NCBI GenBank assembly: GCA_945895375.1
Contig: CAMDEE010000001.1
Span: 218,248-282,247, forward strand
Length of the DNA stretch: 64,000 nt
Reading direction: 5' to 3'
Source: Auritidibacter sp. Marseille-P8566
GTDB taxonomy: Bacteria; Actinomycetota; Actinomycetes; Actinomycetales; Microbacteriaceae
In this document: piece after piece, positions 1 through 8,689 of the stretch
Position numbering within the stretch: the first letter of the stretch is position 1
Layout: the number at the start of each line of letters is the position of its first letter
The notes under the pieces: model-generated
What the model saw: the letters and a program-made list of their open reading frames with translations, nothing else
Databases searched by the model: none
What the model was told of the DNA's origin: nothing
Position numbers and translations under genes: made by a program

Positions 1-93
1 CTAGGCATAATAGTTATTGTCATTATTGGGTTTAGGAGTGCTAGAAGACTTCGTAGGTCGCGAACAACAAGGGCTGAGTCAAGTGAACTATAA
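1..93 (+). CDS. C-terminal end of a membrane-anchored protein (partial)
   Basis: The first reading frame is open from base 1 to a TAA at 91-93. It encodes a hydrophobic stretch beginning LGIIVIVIIGF followed by an Arg-rich tail, the pattern of a C-terminal membrane anchor with a cytoplasmic basic end. The stop overlaps the proposed GTG start of the next gene by 11 nt, so the two are probably translationally coupled. The body lies outside the window, so no function can be assigned. Its position before a PstB gene suggests a component of the same transport operon. Confidence 0.6.
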   Translation, partial: LGIIVIVIIGFRSARRLRRSRTTRAESSEL

Positions 94-1036
94 ATCCAAG
101 GCACTTACCCTTTTGCTGGCCTGTTCCGTAGCCTCAGCGGCTAGTCCATCCATAGCTGAGGAGTACATCGGAGTTGAGGTGGAGGTTGCGAATGCTATCG
201 GAGCTCCTGAGATTAGGGCAGGGGTGAAAGTCCCCTTCGGCAAGAAGTCCGACGCGGCTATGGTGAGTTTCTCAATCAAGGGACTGGAACCTAGTAAACC
301 AGTATTATTCACAGTGTCACCATCCCCAGATGCAGTATCCCGCTTTGAATCTGACCCGCAGGGCTTACTCAACGTCAAGCTAGAACTTCCCTATGGTCTC
401 GAACCAGGACCACACGACATAGATGTTCTTACATTCTTTGGCTCTGAAGACGTTGCTGCTTCATACACTGTTGCCCGAATCTATGTCAATGACTTTGGCA
501 TTCTGACCGAGTCGGATGGCTCTTATCCGGCTGGGACCAAGCCGGCACAGGTACTTTTACCAAATTCAGAAGAACAGTTTCCAAACCCACCTACTTATCA
601 AACGATTCGTGGGACGTTGAGGGTTAGCGAACCTCAAGTAAAAATCCTGCAAGGCCTTCTACCAAGTGTTTCAGCTGTAATGTCATTCAACAACGACACC
701 AATTCGAATGTTGATTTAGAAGTAAAAATGACTCTCTTCACTCTTTTTGGAACTCCAGTCGGCGAGCCATTTTATTCGAAGATTGACAACCTTCCACCTG
801 AGGGAACTCAGGCAGTATTACTAAACTTTGCCGACTTACCGCCACTTGGTTTCTTCACGCTCAAAACAGAGTTGATTTTGCCGGACAGTTTTGTTTCAGA
901 TCAACCGGTCAAAACCTCCTATTCAAGTTCAATCTTTGCCCCAGCTCTTTCTGTTATTGGGTTACTTGTTCTGCTGCTGATTGTTGCAGCAGCAGTAAAG
1001 AGGACGAAGCGAAAATCCTATAGGCAGGTGCAGTAA
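83..1036 (+). CDS. secreted, C-terminally membrane-anchored protein of unknown function
   Basis: I choose the GTG at 83 rather than the track's TTG at 17. The GTG gives a clean signal peptide (VNYKSKALTLLLACSVASA) preceded by an AAGGG-type ribosome-binding site. The mature part of about 270 residues is rich in beta-forming sequence with no motif I recognise. It ends in a transmembrane helix (VIGLLVLLLIVAAAV) and a Lys/Arg tail, so the protein should sit outside the cell on a membrane anchor. The stop TAA overlaps the ATG of the sortase-like gene (TAATG). It may be an accessory or substrate-binding part of the Pst-like system, but this rests on context only. Confidence 0.75.
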   Translation: MNYKSKALTLLLACSVASAASPSIAEEYIGVEVEVANAIGAPEIRAGVKVPFGKKSDAAMVSFSIKGLEPSKPVLFTVSPSPDAVSRFESDPQGLLNVKLELPYGLEPGPHDIDVLTFFGSEDVAASYTVARIYVNDFGILTESDGSYPAGTKPAQVLLPNSEEQFPNPPTYQTIRGTLRVSEPQVKILQGLLPSVSAVMSFNNDTNSNVDLEVKMTLFTLFGTPVGEPFYSKIDNLPPEGTQAVLLNFADLPPLGFFTLKTELILPDSFVSDQPVKTSYSSSIFAPALSVIGLLVLLLIVAAAVKRTKRKSYRQVQ

Positions 1037-1887
1037 TGAGAAGACTTGACCTGTCCTCTATGGCAAGTATCAGTAGAGGTGTTGTGACTTTGTCGCTGGC
1101 TTTCCTAATCAACTTTTTCCTAATCTCGCCATTGACTTTCGCAGCTGATCAGGTGCGCTTACAAAATGCCTTCTCTGTTCAAGTAAGTGCTGCCACTGCA
1201 CCAACTGGAGAGAAGGATTTCGAGAACTCTCTTCTCAAAGATGGAGCTCCAGTTGCCAGACTAGTAATCGATAAACTCGGCCTGGATGTGATCGTGGTTG
1301 AAGGAACTGACTCCAACACGATGCGAAGCGGGGTTGGTCACCGCAGGGATACTGTTTTGCCGGGACAAGAGGGTATGACCGTTCTATTTGGACGAGCCTG
1401 GTCGTATGGAGCGCCTTTTGGCAAACTTGCCCAACTGGAAGCAGGCGACACTTTCTTCGTTTATACAGGCCAAGGAAAGTCCGAATATGTTGTTACAGGA
1501 CTGCGTGAAGCTGGCGATAAGGGACTAGCACCAGTAAAGGCTGGAACCAACCATTTGGTTCTTACTACCGCTCAGGGAGAATTCTTTAGTCCAACTTCGG
1601 TTCTTCGAGTCGACGCCCAACTTCAAGGTATCGCTTTTGAGACAGGGCTAAGGGAAACCGAATGGGGCAGTATCCGCGCTGAGAGCCGAGAGCTTGCCAC
1701 AGATAACAGGTTTGTTTGGCTTCTAGTTTTGAATCTCCTTTTATTGCTGCTTGTGCAAATAGGTTTCATTTGGTTTGCAAGAAAGTTTGGTAGCACGAAA
1801 GCGTGGATAGTTTTTTCACCAATTCTCGGTTTAGTGCTGGTTCTCTGCATTGATCAAGCAACTCGATTACTCCCGAATTTACTCTAG
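1036..1887 (+). CDS. sortase-fold protein lacking catalytic His and Cys (pseudo-sortase)
   Basis: After an N-terminal membrane/signal segment, residues about 72-197 follow the class E/F sortase pattern (LVIDKLGLDVIVVEGT, GVGHRRDTVLPGQEG, YGAPFGKL). Where active enzymes have AGHR the sequence is FGRA (Arg120 replaces His). Where they have TLxTC it is LVLTTA (Ala179 replaces Cys). The Arg of the final strand (VLRVDA, Arg191) remains. Two C-terminal membrane helices follow. Transpeptidation should be impossible, so a binding or structural role next to the anchored protein upstream and PstB downstream is inferred. It is coupled to the gene before (1-nt overlap) and 14 nt from pstB. Confidence 0.7.
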   Translation: MRRLDLSSMASISRGVVTLSLAFLINFFLISPLTFAADQVRLQNAFSVQVSAATAPTGEKDFENSLLKDGAPVARLVIDKLGLDVIVVEGTDSNTMRSGVGHRRDTVLPGQEGMTVLFGRAWSYGAPFGKLAQLEAGDTFFVYTGQGKSEYVVTGLREAGDKGLAPVKAGTNHLVLTTAQGEFFSPTSVLRVDAQLQGIAFETGLRETEWGSIRAESRELATDNRFVWLLVLNLLLLLLVQIGFIWFARKFGSTKAWIVFSPILGLVLVLCIDQATRLLPNLL

Positions 1888-1901
1888 GAAAGAAGAAGGA
1901 A

Positions 1902-2693
1902 ATGTCAGCAAACTCGAATCTAGCAACTCTTGAAGCGACAGGAATCTCAGCCTGGTTTGGCGACAGACAGGTGCTGAACAATGTCTCACTGGTCATGCCC
2001 GCCGGTGTTATCACGTCTCTAATTGGACCATCGGGTTGTGGCAAGTCAACCTTCCTTAGAATCCTCAATAGAATGCATGAGCTAGTTCCATCCGCAAGTT
2101 TGGCTGGCGAGGTAAAACTTGATGGTGAAGATGTCTATGATCCAAACAAGAAAATTACTGAGGCACGAAGAAACATCGGAATGGTCTTCCAAAAGCCAAA
2201 CCCGTTCCCTGCGATGTCAATCTACGACAACGTTATTGCAGGGCTCAAGCTCACAGGTGTTGAAGCGGATCGTGACACTAAAGATGAACTAGTACAAACT
2301 TCACTGGAACGTGCGGGACTCTGGAATGAAGTAAAGAACCGCCTTAGAGCTCCAGGTGGTGGCCTATCAGGCGGTCAACAGCAACGACTCTGTATCGCGA
2401 GATCCCTTGCCATTAAACCCCGTGTTCTGCTAATGGACGAACCTTGTTCAGCGCTCGATCCAACTTCGACAAGAGTCATTGAAGAAACTATGCTCGAGTT
2501 GGTTCAGGATGTGACTATCGTAATTGTTACTCACAACATGCAACAGGCACAAAGAGTTTCTCAGCAGTGTGCTTTCTTCTTAGCCTCGCAAGGCACACCC
2601 GGGGTTATTGTCGAGTACGGTGACACTGATGCTATGTTTAGTTTCCCTCAGGACCCTAGAACCACGGACTATGTGAATGGTCGATTTGGCTAG
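1902..2693 (+). CDS. pstB: phosphate ABC transporter ATP-binding protein
   Basis: This 263-residue protein has the full ABC ATPase set: Walker A GPSGCGKST, PstB-type RNIGMVFQKPNPFP after the Q-loop, signature LSGGQQQR, Walker B VLLMDEP and the H-loop THNMQQA. Length and motifs match PstB, which powers high-affinity phosphate uptake with PstA/PstC and the binding protein PstS. The start ATG follows an AGAAGGA ribosome-binding site. The permeases are not in the window and would have to lie upstream, so use of another anion is not excluded. The preceding pseudo-sortase and anchored proteins are unusual partners. Confidence 0.88.
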   Translation: MSANSNLATLEATGISAWFGDRQVLNNVSLVMPAGVITSLIGPSGCGKSTFLRILNRMHELVPSASLAGEVKLDGEDVYDPNKKITEARRNIGMVFQKPNPFPAMSIYDNVIAGLKLTGVEADRDTKDELVQTSLERAGLWNEVKNRLRAPGGGLSGGQQQRLCIARSLAIKPRVLLMDEPCSALDPTSTRVIEETMLELVQDVTIVIVTHNMQQAQRVSQQCAFFLASQGTPGVIVEYGDTDAMFSFPQDPRTTDYVNGRFG

Positions 2694-2713
2694 AAGCTAG
2701 GTCGGCACTTGAT

Positions 2714-4561
2714 TTATTTGACCGCAGTCTTGGTAAAAATCTCAAAGCCAAATGCAGGAAGTGTTAGCTCGTAGGATGTGGCAGTCATTCTGACTGACCT
2801 ACCATCCGAATATTTGAATTGAGTTCCGGTAACCCCCGAATTGAATCTGGCCTTGAGTGTTTTACTGCTCAGATTGACAACCACCAAAACAGTATTTGTT
2901 GATGTGGATCTACTGAACGCGAAGAGGCTGTTAGATGTGGTTGTTAGGACACGAGCTGTCCCACCAAATTTTTCATTGAAGAGCGCGGCATTTGCCTTTT
3001 TGAGCTTAATAAGTTTTTGGTACTGAGCAAAAGTAGCAGGTGCTCTTGTGGGCCAAACAATGAAGTCACTATCAAATGGCTTGAGAGCCTTAATGGAACC
3101 AACCTCTTGACCTTGAAAAATAACCGGAGCTCCAGGCATGGTAAAACTCAACATCGCAGCAGCACTCAGAGAGGCCGCAAACCTTGCGGTTTCAGTTTTT
3201 CCAGCCTCCATGGTCTTATAACTGCTCAAGTGATTGAGGGGCAGGGAAGGCGATTTGTATTTAGACACCTCTGAATTCAACAAGGTTGTTAGCTGGGCTT
3301 TCGTTCTGGTGCCTGTGCGCAGAAGAGCGAGAGAGTCCAGCAACGTGCTGTTGGAGGTTAGCGTGAGGCTGTTGGTGAAGTAACCACTTTTTATCTCATC
3401 AGTTGTACCCAGAGCTAGGCTTTTTGTACGCTGCAGCCTAAAGGTTAGCTCGTCCAGAAAATCCCTAGGAACAGATGTGGCACCAGAGAAAATGAATCCA
3501 TCGATGTCGTAGCCCGTAACCCAGCTCTTGAGGTCTTCAATCATCGCTTGTCGAAGTTCCTCTTGCTGGTATTCGTAGTATGACAAATATTCTTTCGAAG
3601 GAACTGGCTCTAAGTTGAATGCGCTATTTCTCTTGAACCAGCTTGATTTTGAGACTGACCACTGATGATCTATCGCCGCTGTCTCCAACGGTACAGTGAG
3701 CAAAACCTTCAATCCAGACGCCTTAGCCGAAGTCATGAACGACTTGAAACTAGTGGCAGTTCCTAGCGATGGATTCACTTTGGAAAGGTCTGTGCTGGCA
3801 AAAACCGAACCCAGAGTTCCCACCATTTTACTTTTACCGATCGGGAAAATTGGATTGATGATTACAGCTTCGACGCCGAGCGTTTTTAGCTCTTTGAGGC
3901 GGGCAGCAGCTCCGGCGAAGTTCCTTGTCGCAGAGTACTGCCTAATATTCATTTCATAGAATACGCTGTCATTCATCCAGGTTGGGTTCACAGCTGGTCG
4001 CAGAGAACCTGCGACATTGGCCGTCATGTACATCGCTACCCTTTTACCCACAGCCACATTTCCCGTGCCAAGGGTGGTTTGGACCAATATGGCGGCCTTG
4101 TATCCTCCTGGGTACGCGTCTTTAGGCACGGTAATTTCGATAGGAACCACTACCGACTTACCAGCAGCAACGGTGACGTTGAAATCAGCGGCTTTCTTGG
4201 ATCCAAAAAGAGCCCAACTAGCCATACCAAAAGGCTTAGAATCAGTCGCGGAGATAAGTGTGGTTTGCCCATCTTCTGCAAGTTGAGTGAATCGGGCAAA
4301 GACTAGAAGTACCAGTGATCTACTACCTGTATTGCTGATTAACACATTGTCTGACTTCTTAGCGCCAACGCTGAGCGAGCCAAATTCGATCTGGGTGCGC
4401 GACGAGTCAGCTTTACCGTCTTTAGCCGCGGATATTGAGAAAACGTCATTTCCGAAAGCAGGTGATGCATAGTGAGGAGATAAGGTAGTCGAGCTGATTG
4501 CCAGAACAGACATAGCCGAGAGCCAAATAGCTAGCCTGCCTCGTTGCTTACCCATAATCAC
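2714..4561 (-). CDS. secreted catalytically degenerate GH13 (alpha-amylase-like) protein with N-terminal Ig-like domain
   Basis: A signal peptide (residues about 1-37) is followed by an Ig-like domain (about 55-180) resembling the extracellular domains that carry PGGYKAAILV-type strands. A GH13 TIM barrel begins at FYEMNIRQYSATRNF (about 201) with the typical GVEAVIINPIFPIG strand. The catalytic positions are gone: region I reads LLTVPLETAA, region II reads GFIFSG with Ser359 where the nucleophile Asp belongs, the acid/base Glu strand reads LALGTTDE, and region IV reads LNHLSS instead of NHD. A C-terminal beta domain closes the protein. It probably binds glucan or has a structural role. It lies 14 nt downstream of a similar paralogue. 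Confidence 0.75.
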   Translation of the reverse strand: MIMGKQRGRLAIWLSAMSVLAISSTTLSPHYASPAFGNDVFSISAAKDGKADSSRTQIEFGSLSVGAKKSDNVLISNTGSRSLVLLVFARFTQLAEDGQTTLISATDSKPFGMASWALFGSKKAADFNVTVAAGKSVVVPIEITVPKDAYPGGYKAAILVQTTLGTGNVAVGKRVAMYMTANVAGSLRPAVNPTWMNDSVFYEMNIRQYSATRNFAGAAARLKELKTLGVEAVIINPIFPIGKSKMVGTLGSVFASTDLSKVNPSLGTATSFKSFMTSAKASGLKVLLTVPLETAAIDHQWSVSKSSWFKRNSAFNLEPVPSKEYLSYYEYQQEELRQAMIEDLKSWVTGYDIDGFIFSGATSVPRDFLDELTFRLQRTKSLALGTTDEIKSGYFTNSLTLTSNSTLLDSLALLRTGTRTKAQLTTLLNSEVSKYKSPSLPLNHLSSYKTMEAGKTETARFAASLSAAAMLSFTMPGAPVIFQGQEVGSIKALKPFDSDFIVWPTRAPATFAQYQKLIKLKKANAALFNEKFGGTARVLTTTSNSLFAFSRSTSTNTVLVVVNLSSKTLKARFNSGVTGTQFKYSDGRSVRMTATSYELTLPAFGFEIFTKTAVK

Positions 4562-4575
4562 AGCTTAAATCTAAG

Positions 4576-6492
4576 CTACTTGACCTGCTTCGTTGAGTAA
4601 ATTAGGTATCCATTGGCTGGGATGGAAACAGTCTGCGAACTAGCAAGAGAGATCTTTTTGCCGGTTGCAAAATCATAAACCGTGAGCTTTGATCCAAACG
4701 AAACCTTAGTTGTTATAGCCTTAGCACTCAAGTTGGTTAGGTAGAACACAGTTCCCGCAGAACTTGAACGCTTGAATGCGAACACGGACTTGGATGCTGC
4801 CGTAACGCTTGTAGCAGTTCCAGATAGCAGGACGGTGTTAGTCTTTCTCAACTTGGAAAGCTTCGTGATTAGTGCTGTCGTTGCAGGAGCTTTAGTAGGC
4901 CAGCTAATTGAATCGACGTCAAATGGCTTTAAAGCTTTAGCTAAAGCGATCTCTTGTCCAGCATTCAGCAAAGGAGCACCTGGAGCCACAAAGGTAAGGG
5001 CGATAGCGCTGTTCAGATACTTGCCAAATCTGGTTGCATCTGTTTTGCCGAGAGAGGCTGTGACTGAGTCCGTGGTGAAGTTCAGGTTCGTTGAAGTCTT
5101 ACCTGAGGTGCCAAGGTTCTTCAAGGCAGTCGCCCAGGTTGAACTAGACGTGTTTCCCTTCGACAGGGTTCCCAGGGTTGTCAAGAAGTCGCTTCTTTTC
5201 ACAACGCTAAAGGCGTTCTTGGTTTGACTTGAGGTGACAGGGCTGTTGGTTAGAAAGACAATAGGACGTACTAGGTTAATCCTGTAGGCCGCCTCGTTCC
5301 AAAACTCAGAAGTTTGCTTTGAAGCGTTAGCTGAGGCGATTCCGTCAAATTCAAACTTCGTTACCCAGTTCTTCATCTGAGTAATTAGCTCAGCTCTTAA
5401 CTCTGGAACGCTGTAATCAAGCATCGTTGCGTACGGCATGCCTGCAGGACGTACGGCGTTTAGGCCGCTGTATTGGAACCAATCAGGCTTTTCGCTAACC
5501 CAGGTTGAGTCATTACCGATGTGACCTGATACCCAAGTCAGGACAACCTTGATCTCTGCAGCATGAGCCGCTGAGATTAGTTCGATCAAATCGGCTTCAG
5601 TTCCAAGCGCTTCATTTATTGATGCAGTAGTGCTAGGTGCATAAATGTTGCCAATAGTGCCTGGTTTTCCAGTCTGTGAAACTGGGAAGATTGGTTCGAG
5701 CACTATCACACCAACGCCCAATGCTTTCAGTGCCGAGATTCTTGCGGTCACACCTTTGAAGTCTCTAGTTGAACTGAAGGTTCTGACATCTAAGTTGTAA
5801 TACAACGAGTTTTTAGACCAAGTTGTCGAAGTTGCTGGGCTAAGTGTAAGACCTTCAGTACCAAGTCCTAGGGTCGGATCCACTTCACCACCGTCATCGC
5901 CACCACCGTCATCGCCACCACCGTCGCCACCACCGGAGCCGTCGCTATTTGGTAATGCTTTCCAAGCTCCGGTCCCTGCGGTTACATCAATGTATCGGTA
6001 CCAGGAATTGATTACTGTTACACCGTTGTTTGTAGTACAAGCAACACCCAGGCTGTACTGCCCACCGACTGACTTGATGGATGACTGAGGCAACAGAATA
6101 GGAATAATGTTGGCTGCTGGAGTGAAATTAACTTCTAGCAGGTTCTTCGATCCAGCAGGGAAAATCTGTGATGCCGCAGCGTTCCAACCGGTTAGGCCGA
6201 CTCGTTCCTGCCCCCGGTTAGATATAAAGGTGTATGCACCAGTAGCAGAAGCAGGGCAGGTGAACGCATCGCTAGCGTTCTCGGCCGATTCCGATGCATA
6301 AACCTCAGCATCAAAAGCCCAAGAGAAGTCTGTTTGTTCAAGATTGTAAGAACCGTTGTATAGATACACTGGCCCGTCGGAACCTGTCGTGAACTGAGCA
6401 TTACTCGGGCTGGTGTGTATGAAGTAGGCGACCGAAGCCACGGCGATAGCCAGAGCTGTAGCGGAAGAGACCACCTTGTGTTTGAGGGACAT
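4576..6492 (-). CDS. secreted catalytically degenerate GH13-like protein with Gly/Asp linker
   Basis: A signal peptide (about 1-32) leads into an extracellular beta domain containing two Cys pairs. A Gly/Asp linker follows (about 184-206), then a GH13-like barrel starting LYYNLDVRTFSSTRDF. As in its downstream neighbour the active site is missing: region I is VVLTWVSGH (Asp lost), region II is DGIASANAS with Ala388 at the nucleophile position, and the region IV NHD is replaced by NFTTD. The C-terminal third aligns by eye with the neighbour (GAPLLNAGQE, ALKPFDVDSISWPTKAPAT), so the pair arose by duplication. The ribosome-binding site TTAGGAG lies in a hairpin described separately. Confidence 0.75.
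   Translation of the reverse strand: MSLKHKVVSSATALAIAVASVAYFIHTSPSNAQFTTGSDGPVYLYNGSYNLEQTDFSWAFDAEVYASESAENASDAFTCPASATGAYTFISNRGQERVGLTGWNAAASQIFPAGSKNLLEVNFTPAANIIPILLPQSSIKSVGGQYSLGVACTTNNGVTVINSWYRYIDVTAGTGAWKALPNSDGSGGGDGGGDDGGGDDGGEVDPTLGLGTEGLTLSPATSTTWSKNSLYYNLDVRTFSSTRDFKGVTARISALKALGVGVIVLEPIFPVSQTGKPGTIGNIYAPSTTASINEALGTEADLIELISAAHAAEIKVVLTWVSGHIGNDSTWVSEKPDWFQYSGLNAVRPAGMPYATMLDYSVPELRAELITQMKNWVTKFEFDGIASANASKQTSEFWNEAAYRINLVRPIVFLTNSPVTSSQTKNAFSVVKRSDFLTTLGTLSKGNTSSSTWATALKNLGTSGKTSTNLNFTTDSVTASLGKTDATRFGKYLNSAIALTFVAPGAPLLNAGQEIALAKALKPFDVDSISWPTKAPATTALITKLSKLRKTNTVLLSGTATSVTAASKSVFAFKRSSSAGTVFYLTNLSAKAITTKVSFGSKLTVYDFATGKKISLASSQTVSIPANGYLIYSTKQVK
5886..5934. repeat. low-complexity Gly/Asp linker repeat
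   Basis: A roughly 15-nt unit containing GTCATCGCCACCACC is repeated within the second GH13-like gene. It encodes the flexible linker between the N-terminal beta domain and the barrel. Such short tandem repeats can change copy number by slippage. Confidence 0.7.
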
Positions 6493-6497
6493 ACTTC

Positions 6498-6520
6498 TCC
6501 TAACTGAATTCCTGTTAGGA
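6498..6520 (-). promoter_or_regulatory. hairpin sequestering the ribosome-binding site of the GH13-like pair
   Basis: On the minus strand the leader reads TCCTAAC, nine bases, GTTAGGA, GAAGT, ATG. The perfect 7-bp stem contains most of the TTAGGAG ribosome-binding site of the 6492 gene, so folding should hide it. A possible promoter lies just upstream (TTGCGA, 15-nt spacer, TATAAG at 6529-6555). The stem is directly visible; regulation is inference. Confidence 0.45.
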
Positions 6521-6649
6521 ATCTAAGTCTTATAGGTTTCGAAGTGGTGTCGCAACGGTTAACAGAAAGTGCCAAATTAAGGGGTTTTAGCCTGAAAATC
6601 CAACCTATTTGCCCAATATGTGAGGATTACCAGATCCCAACGACTAGGC

Positions 6650-6692
6650 CTAGAGTCGAAAGCCGATCTTTTAGACATCGGCTAAACTCTAG
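6650..6692 (+). promoter_or_regulatory. long inverted repeat in the purA leader
   Basis: CTAGAGT and AGCCGAT are mirrored by ATCGGCT and ACTCTAG, giving two 7-bp stems separated by a small internal loop (CGAA/AA) and closed by a 9-nt loop. It lies 52 nt before the purA start and has no T-run after it, so it does not look like a terminator. It could be an mRNA leader element or a protein-binding site. Confidence 0.4.
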
Positions 6693-6744
6693 ATGAGGCA
6701 GTTTAGCCTTTAATCCTTATGTATAGTGCAGAAAAGAGTTTGCC

Positions 6745-8031
6745 ATGCCTGCTTTTGTGATTGTGGGCGCTCAGTGGGGCGATGAGGGCAAGGGTAAAGC
6801 TACAGACCTGTTGGCTGAACACATCGAATATGTTGTGAAATTCAACGGTGGTAACAACGCAGGTCACACCGTTGTCATTGGTAATGAAAAGTATGCATTG
6901 CATCTTCTACCTTCTGGAATCTTAACCCCAGGAGTTATTCCGGTTATTTCTAACGGCGTAGTAATCGATCTGCACGTGTTGTTTGAAGAGCTAGATGCGC
7001 TGAACGCTCGAGGAATCGACACTAGTCGTCTTCGTGTTTCTGCTAACGCCCATGTCATTACTCCCTATCACGTGTCACTTGATAAGACCACAGAACGTTT
7101 CTTGGGCAAGAGAGCGATTGGAACAACTGGTCGGGGTATTGGTCCAACGTATGCAGACAAGATCAACCGCGTAGGTATTCGTATTCAAGACTTGTTCGAT
7201 GAATCTATTCTTCGCCAAAAAGTTGAGGCAGCTTTGGTTCAGAAGAACCAGTTGCTTTCTAAGGTTTATAACCGTGCTGCTATCCGAGTTGAAGAAGTTG
7301 TTTCGGAACTGCTTTCTTACACAGAACGTCTACGCCCAATGGTCGCCGACACTGCACTTGAACTACACCAAGCAATCGAGGCTGGCAAGAATGTGTTGTT
7401 CGAAGGTGGCCAGGCAACAATGCTTGATGTTGACCACGGAACATACCCTTTTGTAACCTCGTCAAACGCAACTGCAGGCGGAGCTGCAACTGGTTCAGGT
7501 ATTGGTCCTGGACTATTCCAAAACGTGATTGGAATTGTTAAGGCGTACACAACTCGTGTTGGCGCAGGCCCTTTCCCTACAGAACTTTTTGATGAGTGGG
7601 GAGAGCTACTTCGTAAGACAGGTCACGAGTTCGGAACAACTACCGGTCGCCCAAGACGATGTGGGTGGTATGACGCTCCGATTGCGAGATACTCTGCACG
7701 AATCAACGGTTTGACTGATTTTGTTTTGACCAAGCTAGATGTTCTAACTGGAATCAAAGAGATTCCCGTTTGTGTTGCATATGATGTTGATGGCAAGAGA
7801 GTGGAGGAAGTTCCTGTTTCACAATCTGATTTCCATCACGCTAAGCCGATCTATGAAAACTTTCCAGGTTGGGATGAAGACATCACAGGTTGCAGAACTT
7901 TCGAAGAACTTCCTAAGAATGCTCAAGACTATGTAAGAGCTATCGAGAAGATGAGCAACTGCAGAATCTCAGCCATTGGTGTCGGCCCTGCTCGTGATGC
8001 AACTATCGTGTTGCACAACATGCTTGGCTAA
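6745..8031 (+). CDS. purA: adenylosuccinate synthetase
   Basis: PurA joins IMP and aspartate using GTP, the first step from IMP to AMP. The N-terminus shows the family signature [12 protein letters not shown], then NAGHTVVIG, and [12 protein letters not shown] near residue 130. The Arg-rich C-terminal GTP/aspartate region ([11 protein letters not shown]) is also present. Length 428 matches the family. The ATG is preceded by AAAAGAG. It stands apart from the other purine genes of the window and overlaps a convergent membrane-protein gene by 4 nt. Confidence 0.97.
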   Translation: MPAFVIVGAQWGDEGKGKATDLLAEHIEYVVKFNGGNNAGHTVVIGNEKYALHLLPSGILTPGVIPVISNGVVIDLHVLFEELDALNARGIDTSRLRVSANAHVITPYHVSLDKTTERFLGKRAIGTTGRGIGPTYADKINRVGIRIQDLFDESILRQKVEAALVQKNQLLSKVYNRAAIRVEEVVSELLSYTERLRPMVADTALELHQAIEAGKNVLFEGGQATMLDVDHGTYPFVTSSNATAGGAATGSGIGPGLFQNVIGIVKAYTTRVGAGPFPTELFDEWGELLRKTGHEFGTTTGRPRRCGWYDAPIARYSARINGLTDFVLTKLDVLTGIKEIPVCVAYDVDGKRVEEVPVSQSDFHHAKPIYENFPGWDEDITGCRTFEELPKNAQDYVRAIEKMSNCRISAIGVGPARDATIVLHNMLG

Positions 8032-8474
8032 TACTCGCCCTCTTCTTCGTTATAAGAATCATTACCTTCGTAATACATAGCTGCAGCATTTTCAATTTCA
8101 GGATCTGGTTCAGCCACAGGTGCTGCCGGTTGAGCATCTGGTTTAAGAATGTATGCAGCAGCTGTACCTGCAGCGGCAGCAGCGATGATTGAAGATGCGC
8201 CACCCCTCTCATCAAAAGGTCGGCCGTTTGGTTGGTGGTGATGCACAATGTCATCTTCCGAAATCTGACCTTGTCTATTTAGGGCGGCGTTACGCCTTTG
8301 ATTGCGTTCTGGGTTATTGAGCGCTTTGCGCTTGTTGCCATTGATCAGCCCTAGAACAAAGGCACCTAAAAGGATGATCAGGATCACCCAAAAGAACGCT
8401 GGATTTTGAATTAGGAAAGCTATTCCCAATAGAACTGCGAAGACTCCAAAGAATCCCAGTAGTAGTGATTTCAT
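8028..8474 (-). CDS. small membrane protein with two N-terminal helices and acidic tail
   Basis: The 148 residues start with two hydrophobic helices ([19 protein letters not shown] and [18 protein letters not shown]). A basic segment follows ([22 protein letters not shown]), then a [20 protein letters not shown] stretch and an acidic C-terminus. I do not recognise a named family. The start ATG at 8474 follows a GGATGG sequence and lies 7 nt after the stop of another small membrane-protein ORF, so the two are probably one transcript. Confidence 0.7.
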   Translation of the reverse strand: MKSLLLGFFGVFAVLLGIAFLIQNPAFFWVILIILLGAFVLGLINGNKRKALNNPERNQRRNAALNRQGQISEDDIVHHHQPNGRPFDERGGASSIIAAAAAGTAAAYILKPDAQPAAPVAEPDPEIENAAAMYYEGNDSYNEEEGEY

Positions 8475-8481
8475 TTACTTA

Positions 8482-8631
8482 TTACCATCCTCTACGTTTA
8501 AGGTAGTTAACTATCAGAACAATAGGGGTTCCCACTAACAGAAGGAAAAGTAAGGGCGGGAACGATATAGCGCTCAAGATCGCGACAGTCCAAACAAAGA
8601 ACCAAAAAAGGCCCTTGATACAACCACCCAT
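8482..8631 (-). CDS. 49-residue membrane protein (too short for the ORF track)
   Basis: On the minus strand an ATG at 8631 opens a 49-codon frame beginning MGGCIKGLFWFFVWTVAILS. It has a second hydrophobic stretch (LLFLLLVGTPIVLIVNYL) and a KRRGW end, stopping at TAA 8482-8484. AGGG stands 9 nt before the start. Two helices and a basic end fit a small inner-membrane protein co-transcribed with the 148-residue gene. Function unknown. Confidence 0.6.
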   Translation of the reverse strand: MGGCIKGLFWFFVWTVAILSAISFPPLLFLLLVGTPIVLIVNYLKRRGW

Positions 8632-8689
8632 TTGTTGCCCTAACTGTTAGTTGTCACAAACACTAGCCGAGACCTAGGACAATTGAGAT

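Noticed and set aside
4772-5227. 151-codon plus-strand ORF opposite the GH13-like gene
   Set aside because: Shadow of the minus-strand gene, which has clear domain structure; no ribosome-binding site.
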